Source: Haloferula rosea
GTDB taxonomy: Bacteria > Verrucomicrobiota > Verrucomicrobiia > Verrucomicrobiales > Akkermansiaceae
Assembly (NCBI RefSeq): GCF_016595525.1
Contig: NZ_JAENII010000011.1
Span: 1 to 64,000, forward strand
Reading direction: 5' to 3'
DNA length: 64,000 bases
Shown here: piece after piece, positions 27,703-37,623 of the stretch
Layout: every line of letters starts with the position of its first letter
How positions within the stretch are numbered: position 1 is the stretch's first letter
Notes under the pieces: model-generated
The model's database searches: none
What the model saw: the letters and a program-made list of their open reading frames with translations, nothing else
Told to the model about the DNA's origin: nothing
Made by a program: the position numbers and the translations under genes

Positions 27703-27877
27703 GTATGGATTTTGAGAATCCACTGGCTGCCAAATCCCGGCTAGCAGAACGGCTGGGCGCCCAACCCAGCCAACACGGCAATCACCAGCCCACAAGTCAT
27801 CCAAACGGAAGCATCCCTGCCTGAAAATCCCGGTTTCGATCCTTGAAAGCCAACCATCACTTTTCTATCTCTCTCAT

Positions 27878-28237
27878 GTGGCCCTACACATTCATGCTTC
27901 ATTTGGTGGCTCGCTCGCAAAGCCTCTGCTGGTGACCTCTATAATTGGGACCTGCTTGCTCCTTGTCTCCTGTGACGAGGATCCAGAATTGGTCGCAAAG
28001 CGAGACCGGCAACAAGCACAGATCAGAACTCTTGAGAGCCAACTGATTGTGCTCAGGGACAAGATCAACAGCGCCCCAGAGGATCGCAGTGAAGAGTTGG
28101 CCGAACTCAAGGAAGTCGTGGCAAGGGATGAGAAATCGATCGCTGAATTGAGGACTTCAATCGCGCTCTTGAAACAACAGGCCACCGAGTTGAAGGAAGA
28201 GTTGGACGCCTACAAGGCGAAGTACCCGCTGCGTTAA
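27878..28237 (+). CDS. Small coiled-coil lipoprotein of the AT-rich trio
   Basis: I do not recognise this 119-residue protein as a named family. After a GTG start comes a hydrophobic segment ending in the lipobox LVSC (about residues 29-32), then almost 80 residues of charged heptad-like sequence with long runs of Glu, Lys, Leu and Ala, clearly coiled-coil. It should be a lipid-anchored periplasmic rod. It is the first of three same-strand genes spaced by 17 and -4 bases. Base composition is visibly AT-richer than the flanking genes, which suggests acquisition by transfer. Confidence 0.65.
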   Translation: MALHIHASFGGSLAKPLLVTSIIGTCLLLVSCDEDPELVAKRDRQQAQIRTLESQLIVLRDKINSAPEDRSEELAELKEVVARDEKSIAELRTSIALLKQQATELKEELDAYKAKYPLR

Positions 28238-28254
28238 CACAAACAACCGACCAT

Positions 28255-29283
28255 ATGGGAACAGATCTATTTACCAGCGCTAGAGGGCCCGGCTTGATCG
28301 GCACGATTTTAGCCGTGATTGTCCTAGGTGGATTCCTGACGCTCTATCTTCTCGTCTTCGGGGAAGATTTTCAAGGTGGCGGCAAAACCATTGAGTACAC
28401 CATCCAAGAAGATGAAAAGACGCTAGCCCGCTTGGAAAAAAATGTAGCTGAAGCTAGAAATGAGGCTGAAAGAATAGAAGGCTATACCGAAACAGTGGAC
28501 CAACTGATCCGATTGGAGGCTCGTTCAAAAGCAACCAAGAAAGATCTCCTCGACTTGGAAAGCCAGCTCATCACCTTCGAAGCAAAGGCTCAGAAGGCAC
28601 GCGAATCTCTCGACAACTACAAGCAGTCATACCGAGAGTCAGCTCGAGCCGCCCTATTAGGAAAGAAATACGCCACTCTGACCACCGCGCAGGGAAGAAC
28701 CTACAACGACGTCAGCGTGAAGGATATTGATGCGGCCCGCGTACAAATCCGTCATGCCTCAGGCATCACGGGGATCGGACTTGAAGACCTACCGGAAGAC
28801 ATCAAGGAGTTTCTTCAGATCGATGAAGCAGAAACGCTTGCCCGCCTCGAAGCAGAAGAAAAAGAACGCAAAATTCGTGGACTTAACACGGCTATAAACG
28901 AGCGAGCTTACAGGATCTCACGACTGGAAGCTGAACTCACTGCTTCGAAGGACGCGATCTCTACTGCAGAACGTAAAATTGCAAATAATACCAACGCGAT
29001 TCCAATTCTCGAATCCCAGCTGACCTCCAAGCGCTCCGAACTGAGTCAGCATGAATCCAAGGCAGCGACTGGAGGAATAAGTAATGCCCCCCAAATCAGG
29101 GCACAAATTAAGGCACTTGAGGCCAAAATTCTTGATGCGGAGCGGAACATCAAGCTTTTGAACCTGACCATCGCCAAGGAACAACAGGAAGCTGCCAACT
29201 ACGAAGAACAGATTGAGGCGGAAAGGAAGAAACTCGAATCAGAGGCGGAAAGCCGGGGACAGACGGCCGAGGAACTGGAGTGA
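28255..29283 (+). CDS. Membrane-anchored long coiled-coil protein with a GIT/DLP beta module (trio gene 2)
   Basis: The 342-residue protein has one transmembrane helix (about 14-35), a coiled coil (about 52-130), a compact non-helical module at about 138-188 (LTTAQGRTYNDVSV then IRHASGITGIGLEDLP), and a second long coiled coil to the C-terminus. The module resembles a short beta domain seen after T-x-x-G-x-x-Y motifs in other Verrucomicrobia proteins, as far as I recall. The stretch from about residue 123 to 186 is homologous to residues 126-188 of the next protein. The body probably lies outside the cytoplasm. Function unknown. Its stop overlaps the next start (GTGA). Confidence 0.7.
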   Translation: MGTDLFTSARGPGLIGTILAVIVLGGFLTLYLLVFGEDFQGGGKTIEYTIQEDEKTLARLEKNVAEARNEAERIEGYTETVDQLIRLEARSKATKKDLLDLESQLITFEAKAQKARESLDNYKQSYRESARAALLGKKYATLTTAQGRTYNDVSVKDIDAARVQIRHASGITGIGLEDLPEDIKEFLQIDEAETLARLEAEEKERKIRGLNTAINERAYRISRLEAELTASKDAISTAERKIANNTNAIPILESQLTSKRSELSQHESKAATGGISNAPQIRAQIKALEAKILDAERNIKLLNLTIAKEQQEAANYEEQIEAERKKLESEAESRGQTAEELE

Positions 29284-29894
29284 GCGGAAAATATGGTCTT
29301 TTTTCCTCGTGGACTTTGATTAGTTATCTATCAGGACTGGCTCTTCTCATCTTCATTACTGTATTTTTTTCCTTGGCATTCGATGGCTCGATTACGGTCG
29401 ACCGCGATAGAGCCAACCTACTCTACCAACTCGAGAAGGGGGCCGAGTATGAAGAAGAACTCAGACTAGAACGCATTCGGCTAGCTGAGAGAATGAAGAG
29501 CGATGTTTCTGATCGTTTGGATCAGCACCATACGATAACCCAAATTTCGAGTCTCTCTGAAGCCCTTGAATTGGAGCGACGCCTTCTCACTACTGAGAGA
29601 GACCAACTACGGCGCGAAATACAAGCTATTCCTCAGCAGCTTGCCGATCATCGAAGCACCTACAGGCGAGAACAGCGGAAGACTCTCTTGCAACAGAATT
29701 TCGAAGAGCTTCGTCTACGATCCGGGCGGATCTTCGTTGGAGTCACCATCAAAGGATTCGATGAAACTTCGATGCAAATCAGGCACTCCGGAGGTATTAC
29801 CCGCATTCCCATGGTTGACCTCTCGGACGAATGGAAGGAGCGCATTCACTGGAGAGCAGACGAAGTAAGCGGAATTAATTCTCCACGCAGCTGA
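29280..29894 (+). CDS. Membrane-anchored coiled-coil protein with a GIT/DLS beta module (trio gene 3, paralogue of gene 2)
   Basis: The 204-residue protein has a transmembrane helix at about 13-34, a coiled coil at about 45-138 and a C-terminal module at about 141-190 with SGRIFVGVTIKG then IRHSGGITRIPMVDLSDEWK. Alignment by eye with gene 2 over about 60 residues shows shared TYR, GR, V-x-I/V, QIRH, GIT and DL positions, so the two arose by duplication, and gene 3 lacks the second coiled coil. It begins at a GTG overlapping the previous stop, so it is translationally coupled. Function unknown. Confidence 0.7.
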   Translation: MSGKYGLFSSWTLISYLSGLALLIFITVFFSLAFDGSITVDRDRANLLYQLEKGAEYEEELRLERIRLAERMKSDVSDRLDQHHTITQISSLSEALELERRLLTTERDQLRREIQAIPQQLADHRSTYRREQRKTLLQQNFEELRLRSGRIFVGVTIKGFDETSMQIRHSGGITRIPMVDLSDEWKERIHWRADEVSGINSPRS

Positions 29895-29964
29895 ACTGTC
29901 ACTCAGACAGATTCTCAGCGCAACTTTCGCATGCGCGAACCAGCTCCCGGTACAATCATGCACC

Positions 29965-30684
29965 ATGAAATCACTCTGCGCCGCAGCCCTCGCCATTCTC
30001 CAGGCAAGCTGTGCCTGGATTCCCCGGAAAACAGAAGCTCCGGTGCCCATGCGGGTCGACGAACCACCGTCCACCGCAAAGCAACTGGTCGTGCTCCTGC
30101 CAGGTCGCCTGACCACCCCGCAGGAAATCGACCGCGAAGGGTTCACCGAGCTCGCCAAGACCGCCTTCCCCGATGCGCGGATCGTTCGTCCGGACCTCCA
30201 CATCGGATACTACCGGAACCGCACCGCGGTCGACCGGCTTCACGAGGACATCATCCTGCCCGCCCAGCGCGACGGGATCTCCAAAGTCACCCTCGTTGGC
30301 ATTTCCATGGGTGGCCTGGGCGCCATGCTCTACGACTTGGAAAAACCGGGCGTCGCCGACGAGTTGATCCTGCTCTCCCCCTTCCTCGGCGAACCCGAGG
30401 TCATCGAGGAAATCCAGACGGCAGGTGACCTGCAGCGTTGGCAGGAGGAACCGGAGAGCGAGCGGGACTTCTCCCGGGCCATCTGGAAGCGCATCAGGGA
30501 AAGGGAAGCCAAAGGCCTCTCCGCCGCCCCCATCAAGCTGGGGTGCGGTCTGAGCGATCGCTTGGCACCCACAAGTCGCCTCGCCGAGCGCGAGCTCCCC
30601 CTCCGTGGTGGGGCCGTCTGGCAAACCGGCGGCCACGACTGGCCGACCTGGCGCGCCCTCTTCCGCGAGCTGAACGGAATCTAA
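29965..30684 (+). CDS. Lipoprotein alpha/beta hydrolase
   Basis: The 239-residue protein has a short lipoprotein signal with lipobox QASC (about 13-16). The alpha/beta hydrolase core shows VVLLPGR as the oxyanion strand, the nucleophile elbow GISMGGLG (Ser near 114) and a GGHDWPTW motif near the C-terminus that supplies the His. Substrate is unknown; a small ester or lipid is plausible. Base composition has returned to GC-rich, so it is probably not part of the coiled-coil trio although it lies 70 bases downstream in the same direction. It converges with ftsK. Confidence 0.82.
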   Translation: MKSLCAAALAILQASCAWIPRKTEAPVPMRVDEPPSTAKQLVVLLPGRLTTPQEIDREGFTELAKTAFPDARIVRPDLHIGYYRNRTAVDRLHEDIILPAQRDGISKVTLVGISMGGLGAMLYDLEKPGVADELILLSPFLGEPEVIEEIQTAGDLQRWQEEPESERDFSRAIWKRIREREAKGLSAAPIKLGCGLSDRLAPTSRLAERELPLRGGAVWQTGGHDWPTWRALFRELNGI

Positions 30685-30693
30685 TGAGGTGCC

Positions 30694-33159
30694 TTACTTG
30701 ACATACACTTCACGTGCCTTCGCTCCGTCGCCCGGACCGACCACACCACGCTGTTCGAGGATGTCGACCATCCGAGCCGCACGGGTGTAGCCCAGACGAA
30801 GGCGCCGCTGGAGAAGACTCGTGCTGCACTTCTGTTCCTGCCGGACCACGTCCATGCACTTGATGATCATTTCCTCATCGGCATCCGACACGTCGTCGTC
30901 ACCGTCATCCATGCCACCGCTTTCGATCGATGCCTGGATGTCTTCCGCGAAGTTCGGCTCTGCCTGACCCGCACAGTGATCCACCAGACGCTCGACCTCC
31001 TCGTCGGAAACGAACGCACCCTGGGCCCGTTCCAGCTTGGCCGATCCCGGCGGCAGGTAAAGCATGTCGCCTTTCCCCACCAGCTTGTCCGCCCCCTTGG
31101 TATCGAGGATGACCCGGGAATCCAGCTGCGAGGAAACCTGGAATGCCACCCGGCACGGGATGTTCGCCTTGATGATGCCCGTGACCACATCGGCCCGCGG
31201 AGTCTGCGTCGCGATGATCAGGTGGATGCCCGCCGCACGTGCCTTCTGCGCAATTCGGGCGATGTTCATTTCCACATCCGCGGGGGCCGTCTGCATCAGG
31301 TCCGCAAGCTCATCGACGATCACCACGATGTAGGGGAAACGGTCGGGAATCTCGTCCTCTTCCGGCTCCAACTCGCTCTCGTCGGCCTCCGGCAGCAGGT
31401 CCCCGGACTCGAGCGCGGCAGCGATCTCTTCGATCTGCTCCTGATCGACTTCTTCCTCCTCTTCCGGCTTCTCCTCGACCACGGGCTCTTCCTTCTCAGG
31501 CCGTTCGCGCTTGTTGAAGCCATCGAAGTTGCGGACGCCGAATTTTGCGAACACGCGGTAGCGCTTCTCCATTTCGTTGACCACCCACTTCAGCGCTGCC
31601 ACCACCTTCTTCGGGTCCGTCACGACGGGAACCACCAGGTGCGGCAGCTTGTTGTACATCTGCATCTCGACCACCTTCGGATCGACCATGATGAAGCGCA
31701 ACTCGTCCGGCCCGAACTTGAACAGCATCGAGGCAATGATCGAGTTGATGCACACCGACTTACCCGATCCCGTCGCACCCGCCACGAGCAGGTGGGGCAT
31801 CGCCGCCAGATCACCGATCACCGTCTTGCCGTAGACGTCCTTGCCCAGAGCCAGCGGGATCTTCTTCTTCGCGGACCGGAACTCCGGGTCCTGTAGTAGT
31901 TCATGCAGCGGCACGGCCACCTTCTCGGAGTTGGCCAGCTCGATACCCACGGTGTCCTTCCCGGGGATCGGAGCCAGAATGTTGATGCGCTCGGCACGGG
32001 TCGCACGGGCAAGGTCCGCCTCCAGCTGGGAAATCCGCGAAACCCGCAGACCGACACTTGGATAAATCTCGTAGCGCGTGATCGTCGGGCCACGCGTGAT
32101 GTCGCCCGGCGTGGTCTCGATCCCGAAGGAACGCAACGTATCCACGATGTTCTTCTGGGTGGCAAGCAGCTCGTCCCGATTGGCCTCGGGTGCGTCCGCG
32201 TCGACCTCCACTTCATCGAGGAGATCGAAGCCCGGAAGCTCGTAGTCCTCGAAGCCATCGGTCGACAGCATCGTGTGGTCCTCCTTCTTCTTCCGCTCGA
32301 AAAGCTTCTCCCCCGGTTTCGGTGCCTCGACCCGACGCTGTGAGGCATCGATGATCTGGGGCGTCGGTGTTTCGCGCAGCGGCAATTCCGTCTGCGGTTC
32401 CTCCTCGGGCTCCTCGGCCTTGGAGGTCTTGGATCCTGCTTTGCCGGTTTTTGCAGCCTCGCGTTCCTTGCGCCGCTTCTCCTTCTCCTTTTCCCGCTCG
32501 CGGTCCATGCGCTCCCGCTTCGCCGCCTCGGACGCCCTCGCCTCCCTGCTCTCCTTGAACTTCGTGATGCCCGTCCCGATCAGGGCCATGCAGCCCTTCA
32601 CGAACTTCAGCGGACGCTGTCCGGTCAACAGCACCAGGGCGACCAGATACAACACGCCGCAGACAATCATGGTCCCGGCCTTGCCGATGATCGGCAACAG
32701 GACCAGATCCGCCAGCAGACGACCGATCACTCCTCCCTTGCCGGGCAACTCCCCGGGTTCCGACCAGCCGGCATGCAGAAATGCCGCTCCGCTCAGGGCC
32801 AGAACCGCAAATCCAATCATGGTCCGCGGAAACAGCCGACCATCGAACACCAGCTTCACCACCCCGAACCAGATGAAAGCCACCGGAATCACGAACCCCG
32901 CACTCCCGACCAAGGCCACATGAGCCAAGCCAATCAAGGCGCCCAGCTGACCAATGAAATTCTCCCTCGGCACCTGCGCTTCCGCTCCCGCCGCAAAGGT
33001 CTTCCCCATCCCCCAGACCGGAAGATCCGCCGGCGAGAACGAAATCACCGACAAAAATGCCAATAGCCCTGCCCCGATCAGAACGATGCCTGTCAGCTCG
33101 TTCGACCACTTCGAGCCTTCCGGCTTCTGTCCTCGCTTGCGGTTGTCCTTCTTGGCCAT
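30694..33159 (-). CDS. ftsK: DNA translocase FtsK/SpoIIIE
   Basis: The 821-residue protein has four N-terminal transmembrane helices (about 22-42, 68-95, 106-128, 148-175), a charged linker to about 300, and the RecA-like motor with Walker A GATGSGKS near 459-466 and Walker B IVVIVDELADL near 607-617. The C-terminal gamma winged-helix (QRRLRLGYTRAARMVDILE) reads the KOPS polarity sites. It pumps chromosome ends through the septum and activates Xer recombination at dif. A strongly acidic insert of about 60 residues, mostly Glu and Asp, separates Walker A from Walker B and is longer than the E. coli loop. A XerD-type gene lies at 61897-62790. Confidence 0.95.
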   Translation of the reverse strand: MAKKDNRKRGQKPEGSKWSNELTGIVLIGAGLLAFLSVISFSPADLPVWGMGKTFAAGAEAQVPRENFIGQLGALIGLAHVALVGSAGFVIPVAFIWFGVVKLVFDGRLFPRTMIGFAVLALSGAAFLHAGWSEPGELPGKGGVIGRLLADLVLLPIIGKAGTMIVCGVLYLVALVLLTGQRPLKFVKGCMALIGTGITKFKESREARASEAAKRERMDREREKEKEKRRKEREAAKTGKAGSKTSKAEEPEEEPQTELPLRETPTPQIIDASQRRVEAPKPGEKLFERKKKEDHTMLSTDGFEDYELPGFDLLDEVEVDADAPEANRDELLATQKNIVDTLRSFGIETTPGDITRGPTITRYEIYPSVGLRVSRISQLEADLARATRAERINILAPIPGKDTVGIELANSEKVAVPLHELLQDPEFRSAKKKIPLALGKDVYGKTVIGDLAAMPHLLVAGATGSGKSVCINSIIASMLFKFGPDELRFIMVDPKVVEMQMYNKLPHLVVPVVTDPKKVVAALKWVVNEMEKRYRVFAKFGVRNFDGFNKRERPEKEEPVVEEKPEEEEEVDQEQIEEIAAALESGDLLPEADESELEPEEDEIPDRFPYIVVIVDELADLMQTAPADVEMNIARIAQKARAAGIHLIIATQTPRADVVTGIIKANIPCRVAFQVSSQLDSRVILDTKGADKLVGKGDMLYLPPGSAKLERAQGAFVSDEEVERLVDHCAGQAEPNFAEDIQASIESGGMDDGDDDVSDADEEMIIKCMDVVRQEQKCSTSLLQRRLRLGYTRAARMVDILEQRGVVGPGDGAKAREVYVK

Positions 33160-33307
33160 CGAAATTTCCGTTCCGCAGCATCCCCCGACCCCACCCGTCC
33201 GGCAAGGTTGTTTTCATGGACCAAAATGTCAGGAACTCTTAATCTTTGGCCGTTTTGCCGTCTTCCACCCGCCCTTCTATCGAAGGATCCGCCGGGGAAG
33301 CCACAGG

Positions 33308-36300
33308 CTAGCTTTGGCCAGCCAATGGATCCAGAGCCTCTGTGTTCGGCATGCTTCGGATGTGCAGATCGCGCTGAGGGAAGGAAATCTCGATCCCAGC
33401 TTCGCCGAATCGACGGTCAATTTCCTCGTTGAGCTCCGTCTGCGTCCTCAGGCGGTTCTCCATGTTCGGCAGGTAGCAGCGCATGCTCAGGTCCAGCGTG
33501 CTGTCACCGAACCTCTCGAAATTGATCAACGGAGCCGGATCATCCAACACGGTGGGATGGGCCTCCGCGATCTCCGTCAGGATGCGGCGAGCCTCGGCCG
33601 TGTCCGTCCCGTAGGCGACACCCACATTCAGCGTCACGCGATTCAACGGACTGGAAAGCGTCCAGTTGATGAGCGACCCAGTGATGAAGTCCTTGTTCGG
33701 CACGACGAATTCCTGGCGTTCCCAGTTCGTGATCGTCGTAGCCCGCATGCGGATCCGCGAAACCGTGCCCGTCACCTCACCCACCGTCACCACATCGCCC
33801 ACCCGGATCGGCCGCTCGAACAGCACGATGATGCCACAGACGAAATTTGCGACGATCTCTTGCAGGCCGAATCCAAGACCCACACTCAGAGCCGCCGCGA
33901 TCCATCCGAATTTCGACCAATCCACCGCCAGCGCATGGGATGCGAGAAGAATGGCCAGAGCTCCGACCGCATACTGGCACAGCGTCGCCACCGCGTAGCG
34001 CACTCCGGGGGCCACCCCCGACGCACGCATGCCCGCCAGATCAACCATCCCCGGCAGATTTCGGATCACCGTCAGGGAGACCGCTCCGATCAGCACCGCC
34101 TGGATCAGCCCCAGCCACGAGAAATTTGCCACCTCCGATCGAGCGACTTCCTCCAGCGGAAGCATCGACGCACCCGTGTAAACCATCGCGAGCAGCACCC
34201 CCACACCAATCAATGATCTCAGCAAGCGACGCATTTGCTGGGCGACCGATTTGATATCCATCTCCACCTGCGCGTCGTCCGCCGCCACGGTTTCACCCGT
34301 CGACGTCTCATCCGGATCCTCTCCCTCTTCCAGGCTCTCACGACGGGCATTCCGCCGGGCGATGGCCTCCTGCAGCCCGATCCGGCGGGCCCGGATCATC
34401 AGCCAGCGCAGGAGCACCCCATACACCACCACCCCGATCCCGATCCAGCGCATCGAAGCATGGAACAGTTCGCTCAGAATCAATGCGGTGAGGCCGTAAC
34501 CAAGCGCCGCCATCACCGCGAGACCGATCGGCAGGCCCGCCGCCAAGCCAATCCAAAGGTACCGCCATTTCGAAAGCATCCGATCGGGACGCTCGCGGAT
34601 GATGTCCGCGAACACCCCCGCGGAAGGATGGAACATCCTCCAGAAGGCCCAGGCCATCACACATTCCGCCACGATGAAACTCAGCCGACCCAGGCTGTCG
34701 AAATACCCGGGGTTCGATTCGAAAACCGTCAATCCGGTGAGCAGGAGAATCGGCAAATAGAACACGGCGATTATCCCCAATGAATGACGCAAGCGCTCTG
34801 ACGACCCGGCATTCCACCCGAAATGGCGCTGACCCACACCTTCCTCCCGGGCCATCTCGCGAAGCGAGAAAATCCACATCAATGCCCACGCCGTCCACCC
34901 CAACCAACTCCCAAAACCCCTCACCCAGGTGTCCACCCGAGGCTGACTCGAAAGCCCCCATGCCAGAAATGCCAGGACCAGTGGCAACGGTGCCGCCAAC
35001 AAAAGAGTGTCGAGCAATCCCCGGAGCGTATGAACCAGCCGATCCGTCGAGATCCGCCGGATTCGTTTTCCGCTGTTGGCGATCGATTCCCTCAGTCGAC
35101 GCCGAAGGCCAAGTAGTGCTCCCACCACCAGCACCAAAAGAGAGGTGACGAATGGATGCCGACCCGGAATCGCAGCCAGCCCCCGAGCCAACTGGACCCA
35201 GTTCTCCGACGAAAAGGTCCATGCAATCGAGCCGGGCAATTGCTGGAAAAATTTCGTACCAATTGGAGGCGAGCTTCGGCTGAGAAACAGTTGCTCCGAA
35301 AGGAAGCTGGAGAATTCCTGCGTCAGATCGCGATAGGCCCGCTTGTCCGTACTGAGACGGGCGAGATCCCTCAACAGGGCACTCTGGTTGTCCTGCAGGC
35401 GCCCCAGCAAGATGCCCCGGATCTCCAGCACCCTCATCGCCTCCGGCACATCCGCCCATTCCTCGCGCAACTGGTCCAGATCCTCCGACAGGTCCTCAAG
35501 CCGATATCCCTCCAGCTGCGCGTCCGACAGCTCCTCATCAAGGGTTCGCAAATCAAAGTTCAGACCGCGGCCGTCCTCCAATCGCCGGCGGCGGTCCAAC
35601 AGCACCTGCGAGAATGCCCCATCCTTCCCCCCAAGCTCGACCTGCCGCCTCAAACGCTCGCTTTCCTTCTTGAGATGGTCCAAGCGCTGCTGGGTTTCAT
35701 CCAATCGGCTCCTCGTGTTCTCGATTCGATCCGTCGTCGACCCGAGTTGCTCGACCAAGGGATTGAGATCAGCCGCCAGCCGCTTGATCCCCTCATCACC
35801 GGCCTCACGGACCAGCTCACGGACTTCATCCCGCATCCTCGCCACCTCATTCTCAAGTCGGCGATTGAGTTCGCCTTCATACACCGCGACCGCCGCCTCG
35901 CGGAGCTTCAAACGCCGACTGACCAACTCCAGTCGCGCGGCTGCAACCTGCTCACGAGTTGCGATTCCCACCTGCTGCCGTTCCAATAAAGCGATTTCCG
36001 ATTCGAGCGCCTCGATCTCTGCTTCCACCAGCACACGATCCGCCATCGCCGCCAGCGACTCGTCCGCGGGCTCTCCAAGCAAGGCCAGCTTCGCCTTCTT
36101 CTGCGAGAATTCCGCCTTCGCCTCAGGCAGGCGGTTGGCCACCCGCACCGGCAACTCACGCAGGTCCGTGAGCATCGACTGCGCATCACCCAACTCCGTG
36201 GATGCCTGCGCCACCGCCGCCCGTTCCGCCTCCAGTCGGCCCCGCAGACTGTCGATGTCTTCCGGAATCTCGAGCTCCTGACTCTCGATCGTCGGCAAGT

Positions 36301-36622
36301 CCGCCAGTTCCCTTTTTAATCCCTCAAGCTCTGCCGCGCCCCTTGGACTGCTCTTCCCCAGGCCTTCCATCTGCTGCTTGGACTGCACCGCGGCATCGAT
36401 TCGATTCGATGCCGTATCCAGCACCTGCTTCACCGACTCCTTCCCCGCATCATCCAAGTCGGAGGCCTCGAGGCTGACCCGGAGATCCGCGACCTCGGAC
36501 CGCAGCTCACGAGCCGGATCCAGCGCCGACTCCTGCCTTTCCGCGGCAGTCAGCCAGCCCACCGTGATCACCAAGGTCACCAACCATCGGCTCGCTCCTG
36601 CTTGAAATGTCGTGCTCAACAC
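33308..36622 (-). CDS. Large MscK/YbiO-type mechanosensitive channel
   Basis: The 1104-residue protein has a signal sequence and then about 440 residues of predicted coiled coil facing the periplasm. A multi-helix membrane region follows (about 480-880), then an MscS core near the C-terminus with a Gly/Ala-rich pore helix (SVGLGFGLQEIVANFVCG), the GDVVTVGEVTGTVSRIRMRATTI beta domain and a cytoplasmic tail. It should open under membrane tension to release solutes in hypo-osmotic shock. The GTG start at 36622 is supported by an AGGA five bases upstream, one of the few clear ribosome sites in the window. It is divergent from manA. Confidence 0.9.
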   Translation of the reverse strand: MLSTTFQAGASRWLVTLVITVGWLTAAERQESALDPARELRSEVADLRVSLEASDLDDAGKESVKQVLDTASNRIDAAVQSKQQMEGLGKSSPRGAAELEGLKRELADLPTIESQELEIPEDIDSLRGRLEAERAAVAQASTELGDAQSMLTDLRELPVRVANRLPEAKAEFSQKKAKLALLGEPADESLAAMADRVLVEAEIEALESEIALLERQQVGIATREQVAAARLELVSRRLKLREAAVAVYEGELNRRLENEVARMRDEVRELVREAGDEGIKRLAADLNPLVEQLGSTTDRIENTRSRLDETQQRLDHLKKESERLRRQVELGGKDGAFSQVLLDRRRRLEDGRGLNFDLRTLDEELSDAQLEGYRLEDLSEDLDQLREEWADVPEAMRVLEIRGILLGRLQDNQSALLRDLARLSTDKRAYRDLTQEFSSFLSEQLFLSRSSPPIGTKFFQQLPGSIAWTFSSENWVQLARGLAAIPGRHPFVTSLLVLVVGALLGLRRRLRESIANSGKRIRRISTDRLVHTLRGLLDTLLLAAPLPLVLAFLAWGLSSQPRVDTWVRGFGSWLGWTAWALMWIFSLREMAREEGVGQRHFGWNAGSSERLRHSLGIIAVFYLPILLLTGLTVFESNPGYFDSLGRLSFIVAECVMAWAFWRMFHPSAGVFADIIRERPDRMLSKWRYLWIGLAAGLPIGLAVMAALGYGLTALILSELFHASMRWIGIGVVVYGVLLRWLMIRARRIGLQEAIARRNARRESLEEGEDPDETSTGETVAADDAQVEMDIKSVAQQMRRLLRSLIGVGVLLAMVYTGASMLPLEEVARSEVANFSWLGLIQAVLIGAVSLTVIRNLPGMVDLAGMRASGVAPGVRYAVATLCQYAVGALAILLASHALAVDWSKFGWIAAALSVGLGFGLQEIVANFVCGIIVLFERPIRVGDVVTVGEVTGTVSRIRMRATTITNWERQEFVVPNKDFITGSLINWTLSSPLNRVTLNVGVAYGTDTAEARRILTEIAEAHPTVLDDPAPLINFERFGDSTLDLSMRCYLPNMENRLRTQTELNEEIDRRFGEAGIEISFPQRDLHIRSMPNTEALDPLAGQS

Positions 36623-36693
36623 TGCATTCCTGACACCAGTAACGGCAGCGGGTCAACCGATCACTTCCAGCCGACTCTCCACTCACACCTTTC

Positions 36694-37623
36694 ATGATCA
36701 CTTTTTCCCCTCTCTACATGCAGCGCGTCTGGGGCGGACGCTCCCTTGAGACCGACTACCACCGCATGCTTCCCGACACTGCCCCGTATGGCGAATCATG
36801 GGAAATCGTGGATCGGGAAAACGAACAGTCCGTGGTCACCGACGGCCCATTCGCCGGCAAAACGCTGCATGAGCTCTGGACCGATCACCGTGAGGAGATT
36901 TTTGGGGCCGACCTTCCGGACTCCGAACGTTTCCCGCTCCTGATCAAAGTGCTCGATGCCCGCGACGACCTCTCCATCCAGGTCCACCCGCCTGCGGACC
37001 TGGCCCCATCGCTCGGTGGCGAGCCGAAGACGGAAATGTGGTACATCGCCGGTGCCGACCCCGGCTCGAAGCTCTACGTCGGCCTCAAGGAAGGCGTGAG
37101 CCGTGCAGACTTCGAGAGTTCGCTCGCCGATGGCACCGTCGAACAAGCCGTCCACGCTATCGAACCGAAAGTTGGCGATTCGATATTCATCCCATCCGGC
37201 CGCCTTCACGCCATCGGCTCCGGATTCCTCATCCATGAGATCCAGCAGAACTCAGACACCACCTACCGGGTATTCGACTGGAATCGGGTGGGACTCGATG
37301 GAAAACCGCGCGATCTCCACGTCGAACAATCGATGAAGAGCATCGATTTCGATGACTTCGAACCCACCATGGACCGTCCCGACGGCAATACCCTCGCGAA
37401 CTGCGAATACTTCAAGGTCGAGAAACTTTCGCTCACACCCGGCCAACTGGCAGGCAACAGCACGCCCAACCACTTCGCCATCTACTCCGTTGCCGAAGGT
37501 GAGCTCGAGGATGCCGACGGCCGGACTCACGGCAAAGGCTCTTTCTTCATCCTGCCCCGCGGGTGCGAGACTTTGACCGCCACGGTTCCAAGTGTCATTC
37601 TCCGCACCACCATTCCCTCATGA
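36694..37623 (+). CDS. manA: Class I mannose-6-phosphate isomerase
   Basis: The 309-residue protein is the short bacterial ManA form. The Zn ligands are visible: Gln96 and His98 in IQVHP, Glu114 in KTEMWYI and His172 in GRLHAIG. It interconverts fructose-6-phosphate and mannose-6-phosphate in the cytoplasm. The ATG at 36694 gives the family N-terminus (FSPLYMQRVWGG). Its stop overlaps the start of the EF-hand lipoprotein gene (ATGA), so they are cotranscribed, though the functions look unrelated. Confidence 0.95.
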   Translation: MITFSPLYMQRVWGGRSLETDYHRMLPDTAPYGESWEIVDRENEQSVVTDGPFAGKTLHELWTDHREEIFGADLPDSERFPLLIKVLDARDDLSIQVHPPADLAPSLGGEPKTEMWYIAGADPGSKLYVGLKEGVSRADFESSLADGTVEQAVHAIEPKVGDSIFIPSGRLHAIGSGFLIHEIQQNSDTTYRVFDWNRVGLDGKPRDLHVEQSMKSIDFDDFEPTMDRPDGNTLANCEYFKVEKLSLTPGQLAGNSTPNHFAIYSVAEGELEDADGRTHGKGSFFILPRGCETLTATVPSVILRTTIPS

